17,718 nucleotides of DNA from Stenotrophomonas maltophilia. GTDB lineage: Bacteria > Pseudomonadota > Gammaproteobacteria > Xanthomonadales > Xanthomonadaceae. The notes under the pieces are model-generated. The model did no database searches. It was not told where the DNA came from and worked only from the letters and a program-made list of their open reading frames with translations. A program made the translations under genes and the position numbers. This document shows, in pieces, positions 13,958 to 17,718 of this stretch (within the stretch, counting starts at the first letter, position 1; each line of letters opens with the position of its first letter). The DNA lies in contig DGLB01000012.1 of the NCBI GenBank assembly GCA_002387845.1, forward strand, positions 681 to 18,398. The letters run 5' to 3'.

Positions 13958-14866
13958 ATGAACGTCGTTCGGCTGCGTGCACCGGCGGGGTGGCTGGCGC
14001 TGTGCCTGGTCCTGCTGTGGCCGGGCCTGGCCGCGTGGGCGCAGACCCCGGCGGCCATTCCGGCGATGGAGTCACCGGTGGTGGACACCACCGGTACCCT
14101 GGACGCGGCCAGCAAGCAGGCGCTGATCGACCAGGCCTTGGCGCTGCAGCAACGCAAGGGCAGCCAGCTGCAGATCTTGATGGTGCCCAGCACCGCCCCG
14201 GAAGACATCGCCCAGTACACCCAGCGGGTGTTCGAGCAGTGGCAGATCGGCCGCAAGGGCGTGGACGACGGCGTGCTGCTGGTGGTGGCCAAGGATGACC
14301 GCCGGGTGCGCATCGAACCGGGCTATGGGCTGGAAGGCGCGATTCCGGATGCCATCGCCAACCGGGTCATCCAGGAGTACCTGGCCCCGAAGTTCCGCAG
14401 CAACGACTACGCCGGCGGGCTGACCGACGCCACCGGGGCGCTGGTCAAGCTGATCGATGGCGAGGAGCTGCCTGCGCCGGTCAGCGACCACCGCGCGCGC
14501 AGTGATGGCAGCGGCGATGCCTGGCCGGTCGCGCTGATGATCGGCTTCTTCGTCGGCACCTTCCTGCGCACCCTGCTGGGTGGCCTGCCACGCCCGCTGC
14601 GCGCCCTGCTCGGCGGCGGCGGTGCGGCGGTGGCGGCGTTCCTGTTCACCTCGCTGTGGCTGGCCAGCGGCGTCGCCGGGGTGATCGGGCTGCTGATCAG
14701 CCTGTCCTCGGGCCGGGCCGGCCGCTTTGCCCGCAACACCGGCTGGGGCGGCGGGGGCTGGGGTGGGGGCGGTGGATTTGGTGGTGGGGGTGGCTTCGGC
14801 GGTGGCGGCGGCTGGGGCGGCGGCGGTGGGCGTTCAGGAGGCGGTGGTGCCTCGGGGGGCTGGTGA
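13958..14866 (+). CDS. TPM-domain (YgcG-type) membrane protein with Gly-rich tail
   Basis: Protein of 302 residues. Signal peptide 1-28 (AWA then Gln), TPM domain about 35-165 (VVDTTGTLDAASKQALI, GVDDGVLLVVAKDDRRVRIEPGYGLEGAIPD), then hydrophobic segments at about 190-208 and 220-250. It ends in a Gly/Trp/Phe-rich tail (262-302) of the GGGGFGGGG type, which is typical of this family and is often membrane-anchored to the cytoplasmic side. The TPM fold was once called a phosphatase; no enzymatic motif can be affirmed here. It is translationally close to lemA (4-bp gap) and overlaps the next gene by one base (TGATG). Confidence 0.88.
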   Translation: MNVVRLRAPAGWLALCLVLLWPGLAAWAQTPAAIPAMESPVVDTTGTLDAASKQALIDQALALQQRKGSQLQILMVPSTAPEDIAQYTQRVFEQWQIGRKGVDDGVLLVVAKDDRRVRIEPGYGLEGAIPDAIANRVIQEYLAPKFRSNDYAGGLTDATGALVKLIDGEELPAPVSDHRARSDGSGDAWPVALMIGFFVGTFLRTLLGGLPRPLRALLGGGGAAVAAFLFTSLWLASGVAGVIGLLISLSSGRAGRFARNTGWGGGGWGGGGGFGGGGGFGGGGGWGGGGGRSGGGGASGGW

Positions 14867-15351
14867 TGCGCGCATGGCGGCACTTCTGGGCTCCTTCGGT
14901 GCACCGGGCCTTCCCCGGCGAGCGCCTGCAGGCGATCACCGAGGCGATTACCGCCGGCGAGCAACGCCACGGCGGGCAGGTGATGTTCGCGGTGGAGGCC
15001 GACCTGCCGTGGTCGGCGCTGTGGCAGCGGGTGACCCCGCGTGAGCGCGCCGAGCAGGCCTTCGCCCAGCTGCGCACCTGGGATACCGAGCACAACAACG
15101 GGGTGTTGATCTATCTGCTGCTGGCCGACCACGCCATCGAACTGGTCGCCGACCGCGGCCTGCGCGGCAAGGTCGGTGAGGCGCAGTGGCAGGCGGTGTG
15201 CGAACACATGCAGCAGCAACTGCGCGAAGGGGCCCGGCAGGATGCTGTGTTGCGGGCGGTGGCCGAGGTATCAGACCTGCTGTCCCGGCACTATCCGCCC
15301 GGCAGCGGGTCCAAGGATGACGGGCTGCCGAACGCGCCCCAGCTGTTGTAG
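14866..15351 (+). CDS. Second TPM-domain protein, soluble form
   Basis: Protein of 161 residues with a single TPM domain (about 14-140; segments RLQAITEAITAGEQRHGGQV, NNGVLIYLLLADHAIELVADRGL, WQAVCEHMQQQL) and no signal peptide or membrane segment. It starts at the ATG overlapping the previous stop by one base, implying coupled translation. The TPM-lemA set is common in proteobacteria, where this paralogue often serves as the shorter partner. Its role is not established. Confidence 0.88.
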   Translation: MRAWRHFWAPSVHRAFPGERLQAITEAITAGEQRHGGQVMFAVEADLPWSALWQRVTPRERAEQAFAQLRTWDTEHNNGVLIYLLLADHAIELVADRGLRGKVGEAQWQAVCEHMQQQLREGARQDAVLRAVAEVSDLLSRHYPPGSGSKDDGLPNAPQLL

Positions 15352-15384
15352 CCCGCGGGCGGGCAGCCGGGCGGTGGGCGGCCG

Positions 15385-15390
15385 TAGAAT
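15385..15390 (+). promoter_or_regulatory. -10 box (TAGAAT) upstream of lgt
   Basis: TAGAAT matches TATAAT at five of six positions and lies 26 bp before the lgt start. The region upstream is very GC-rich, and no good -35 is seen at 16-18 bp. It probably drives the lgt-thyA-folA operon. Confidence 0.4.
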
Positions 15391-15416
15391 ACCCGCTGAC
15401 CTGCAAGGCGCTGCCC

Positions 15417-16310
15417 ATGATCTATTTCCACGACATCGACCCCATTGCCATCTCGCTTGGGCCGGTCCAGGTGCATTGGTACGGCATCATGTACCTGCTG
15501 GGCTTCATCGCCGCCTGGTGGCTGGGCCGCAAGCGCATTGCCGCCGGCCGCCTGCCCGGGGTGGATGCGAACGGATTCTCCGACCTGCTGTTCTACGCGA
15601 TGCTGGGCGTGGTGCTGGGCGGACGCATCGGCTACATGCTCTTTTATGCGCTGGGCGATTTCCTGCACAACCCGCTGCTGCTGTTCAAGGTATGGGACGG
15701 CGGCATGAGCTTCCACGGTGGCCTGTTGGGCGTGCTGTTTGCGTGCTGGTACTGGTCACGCAAGCATCGCCTGCACCTGTTCGACACGCTGGACTTCATG
15801 TCGCCGCTGGTCCCGTTGGGCCTGGGCTTTGGCCGGCTGGGCAACTTCATCGGGGCCGAGCTGTGGGGCAAGTACACCGACGGGACCTGGGGCGTGGTGT
15901 TTCCCAGTGGCCTGCCGGCCCCGTTCAACCAGATGGACCTGGCCACGCTGAAGGCGGAGTACGCCACGGGCGCGCTGAATCAGTACGCGCGGCACCCGTC
16001 GCAGCTGTATGAAGCGCTGCTGGAAGGGCTGGTGATGTTCGCGGTGCTGTGGGCGGTGTCGGCCAAGCCGCGCCAGCGTTACCTGGTGTCGGGCCTGTTT
16101 GCGTTGCTGTATGGCGTGTTCCGTTTCGCGGTGGAGTTCGTGCGCATGCCCGACAACGGCGTGTACCTGGCGTTCGACTGGTTCACCCGCGGCCAGCTGC
16201 TGAGCCTGCCGCTGGTGGCGTTCGGCCTGGTGCTGCTGGCGCTGTCGCGCCGCGCACCGGTGCTGCAGCCGGTGGCCCCGCCGGCGTCTGCTGAGGGAAG
16301 CAAGGCATGA
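15417..16310 (+). CDS. lgt: Prolipoprotein diacylglyceryl transferase
   Basis: Inner-membrane enzyme that transfers diacylglycerol from phosphatidylglycerol to the lipobox Cys of prelipoproteins, the first step of lipoprotein maturation. 297 residues with about seven membrane segments. The conserved motif GGMSFHGGLLG has His100, and the Lgt signature GRLGNFIGAELWG (139-151) has the expected Arg140 and Asn143. AAGG lies eight bases before the ATG. It overlaps the downstream thyA by 4 bp (ATGA), which suggests translational coupling. LemA (13300), with its lipobox, is a candidate substrate in the same neighbourhood. Confidence 0.96.
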   Translation: MIYFHDIDPIAISLGPVQVHWYGIMYLLGFIAAWWLGRKRIAAGRLPGVDANGFSDLLFYAMLGVVLGGRIGYMLFYALGDFLHNPLLLFKVWDGGMSFHGGLLGVLFACWYWSRKHRLHLFDTLDFMSPLVPLGLGFGRLGNFIGAELWGKYTDGTWGVVFPSGLPAPFNQMDLATLKAEYATGALNQYARHPSQLYEALLEGLVMFAVLWAVSAKPRQRYLVSGLFALLYGVFRFAVEFVRMPDNGVYLAFDWFTRGQLLSLPLVAFGLVLLALSRRAPVLQPVAPPASAEGSKA

Positions 16311-17101
16311 AGGCGTACCTGGATCTGCTGGAACACGTGCTGGAGCACGGCAGCGAGAAGTCCGACCGCACCGGCACCGGCACGCGCAGCGTGTTCGGCT
16401 GGCAGATGCGCTACAACTTGAATGACGGCTTCCCGCTGGTGACGACCAAGAAGCTGCACCTGCGCTCGATCATCCATGAGCTGCTGTGGTTCCTGAAGGG
16501 CGACACCAACATCGGGTACCTGAAAGACAACCAGGTGCGCATCTGGGACGAATGGGCCGACGAGAACGGTGACCTCGGCCCGGTGTACGGCAAACAGTGG
16601 CGCAGCTGGGCCACCGCCGACGGCGGCAGCATCGACCAGATGCAGTGGCTGGTGGAGGAGATCAAGCGCAACCCGGATTCGCGCCGGCTGGTGGTGAGCG
16701 CGTGGAACGTGGGCGAGCTTTCGCAGATGGCGCTGATGCCGTGCCACAACCTGTTCCAGTTCTACGTAGTGGACGGCAAGCTGAGCTGCCAGCTGTACCA
16801 GCGCAGCGGCGACATCTTCCTGGGGGTGCCGTTCAACATTGCCAGCTACGCGCTGCTGACCCACATGGTGGCGCAGGCGACCGGGCTGGGCGTGGGCGAC
16901 TTCGTGCACACCCTGGGTGACGCACATCTGTATTCGAACCACTACGAGCAGGCACGCGAGCAGCTGTCACGTGAACCGCGCGCGCTGCCGACGCTGTGGT
17001 TGAACCCGGAGGTGAAAGATCTGTTCGGGTTCCAGTTCGACGACATCCGCATTGACGGCTACGATCCGCACCCGGCAATCAAGGCTCCGGTGGCGGTGTG
17101 A
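16307..17101 (+). CDS. thyA: Thymidylate synthase
   Basis: Converts dUMP to dTMP using methylene-tetrahydrofolate, giving dihydrofolate. 264 residues, the E. coli length. The catalytic Cys146 is in LMPCHNLFQFY; the substrate-binding motifs RTGTGTRS, the GPVYGKQWR loop and QLYQRSGDIFLGVPFNIASY are intact. It sits between lgt and folA with 4-bp overlaps on both sides. The dihydrofolate it makes is the substrate of the next gene, so coupling of thyA and folA is functional as well as physical. Confidence 0.97.
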   Translation: MKAYLDLLEHVLEHGSEKSDRTGTGTRSVFGWQMRYNLNDGFPLVTTKKLHLRSIIHELLWFLKGDTNIGYLKDNQVRIWDEWADENGDLGPVYGKQWRSWATADGGSIDQMQWLVEEIKRNPDSRRLVVSAWNVGELSQMALMPCHNLFQFYVVDGKLSCQLYQRSGDIFLGVPFNIASYALLTHMVAQATGLGVGDFVHTLGDAHLYSNHYEQAREQLSREPRALPTLWLNPEVKDLFGFQFDDIRIDGYDPHPAIKAPVAV

Positions 17102-17595
17102 AGCTGTCGATGATCGTGGCGCTGGACCGCAACCGGGGCATTGGCCGTGACAACGACCTGCCGTGGCGCTTGCCGGACGACCTGCAGCACTTCAAGGCGC
17201 TGACCCTGGGCAAGCCGGTGCTGATGGGGCGCAAGACGGCGCTTTCGCTTGGGCGGGCGTTGCCGGGGCGAACCAATCTGGTGCTGACCCGCAGTGGGCA
17301 GGTGCCGTTTGCGGGTATGCGTGCGGTGGGGTCTTTGCAGGAAGCGCAGGCCATTGCGGAGGGCGAGGGCGCGGCAGAGTTGTGCGTGATCGGCGGCGGC
17401 GAGATTTTCGCGCAGCTGCTGGATCAGGCCGACGCGCTGCACCTGACCTGGGTGGACGCGGAGGTGCACGCGGACGTGCACTTCCCTGAGATTGATCCAG
17501 CCCACTGGACCGAAGTCTCGCGCACGCATCACCCCGCCGATGCGCGCCATGCGTACGCATTCGACTACGTAGACTACGTGCGCGCGCCCGGCTGA
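17098..17595 (+). CDS. folA: Dihydrofolate reductase
   Basis: Reduces dihydrofolate to tetrahydrofolate with NADPH; the target of trimethoprim. 165 residues. It starts at GTG (17098), overlapping the thyA stop by 4 bp. The N-terminal segment VALDRNRGIGRDNDLPWRLP leads to the catalytic Asp27 (LPDD); GRKT, LVLTR, and the NADPH-binding IGGGEIF follow as expected. The Met20 position is filled by Asn19-Asp20, with Leu21-Pro22-Trp23 kept as in the family. No sign of resistance-type insertion or truncation. It is probably the last gene of the operon; the next 120 bp are non-coding. Confidence 0.95.
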   Translation: MKLSMIVALDRNRGIGRDNDLPWRLPDDLQHFKALTLGKPVLMGRKTALSLGRALPGRTNLVLTRSGQVPFAGMRAVGSLQEAQAIAEGEGAAELCVIGGGEIFAQLLDQADALHLTWVDAEVHADVHFPEIDPAHWTEVSRTHHPADARHAYAFDYVDYVRAPG

Positions 17596-17718
17596 TCGCG
17601 GACGCTGGTGCCTGCGATCGCAATCACCCCGTAGAGCCGGGCTTGCCCGGCTGCTGTTGGATTCGTGCGAACAGCCCTCGATTCACGGGCTCCCTCGTTT
17701 GGCGGGTCGGGGTGGGTT
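17596..17718. other. Non-coding end of the window
   Basis: No gene seen. Apart from the SMAG-like palindrome at 17631-17652 it holds no obvious signal; a gene may begin beyond the edge. Confidence 0.5.
17631..17652 (+). repeat. SMAG-like palindrome headed by GTAG
   Basis: GTAG followed by AGCCGGGC, TT, GCCCGGCT: a perfect 8-bp stem. This matches the pattern of the S. maltophilia SMAG repeats. It is 35 bp downstream of folA and could also help end its transcript. Confidence 0.7.

Noticed and set aside
14754..14862. Low-complexity GGC/GGT repeat as an independent repeat element
   Set aside because: It encodes the Gly-rich tail expected at the end of TPM-domain proteins, so it is part of that gene.
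1..17718. CRISPR array, tRNA, rRNA, integrase or insertion sequence
   Set aside because: No regularly spaced direct repeats, cloverleaf-like sequences or transposase/recombinase frames were found on either strand.

Overview
The window looks like the chromosome of a Stenotrophomonas-type member of the Xanthomonadaceae. The backbone genes are GC-rich, with strong G/C preference at third codon positions. Several short GTAG-headed palindromes resemble the SMAG/REP elements described in S. maltophilia. The housekeeping blocks (ybbA/ybbP/tesA, a TerC exporter, lemA-TPM-TPM, lgt-thyA-folA) are of the expected gamma-proteobacterial type. Genus is inferred, not proven.

Layout. 1-1151 (minus): the start of a YbbP-like ABC permease and its ATPase YbbA, divergent from a TesA-like periplasmic esterase (1164-1814). 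1903-4044 (plus): an OmpR-family response regulator and a membrane histidine kinase, separated by a hairpin and a good -10 box. 4035-10887 (minus): a block of six genes of unknown function. 11102-11812 (minus): an exported SGNH/GDSL hydrolase with REP-like palindromes on both sides. 12025-17595 (plus): dgkA, a TerC-family protein, a lemA/TPM/TPM trio, then lgt, thyA and folA joined by 4-bp overlaps. The window ends in a SMAG-like palindrome and non-coding sequence.

The most unusual part is 4.0-10.9 kb. Its base composition is visibly lower in GC: the line at 4621-4680 has 33 G/C of 60, against 42 of 60 at 12181-12240. By eye, the six proteins appear to be built from one mostly helical module of about 90-160 residues, present four times in the 693-residue protein, twice in three others and once in two. 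None shows a signal peptide, a membrane segment or a catalytic motif I recognise. A near-identical AT-rich motif (core CTTTCAGNNTTCAA on the plus strand) lies upstream of four of the genes. In three of them it sits 56 or 57 nt from the start codon. This points to a co-regulated, duplicating family, possibly secreted effectors or a scaffold/toxin-like set. The function is inference only. One member (9460-10215) has a broken or phase-variable 5' end next to a run of nine C's.

Elsewhere the genes act in known pathways: lipoprotein acylation (lgt), thymidylate and folate synthesis (thyA, folA), recycling of diacylglycerol (dgkA), metal-ion export (TerC), lysophospholipase-type hydrolysis (tesA) and envelope-linked signalling (the two-component pair).
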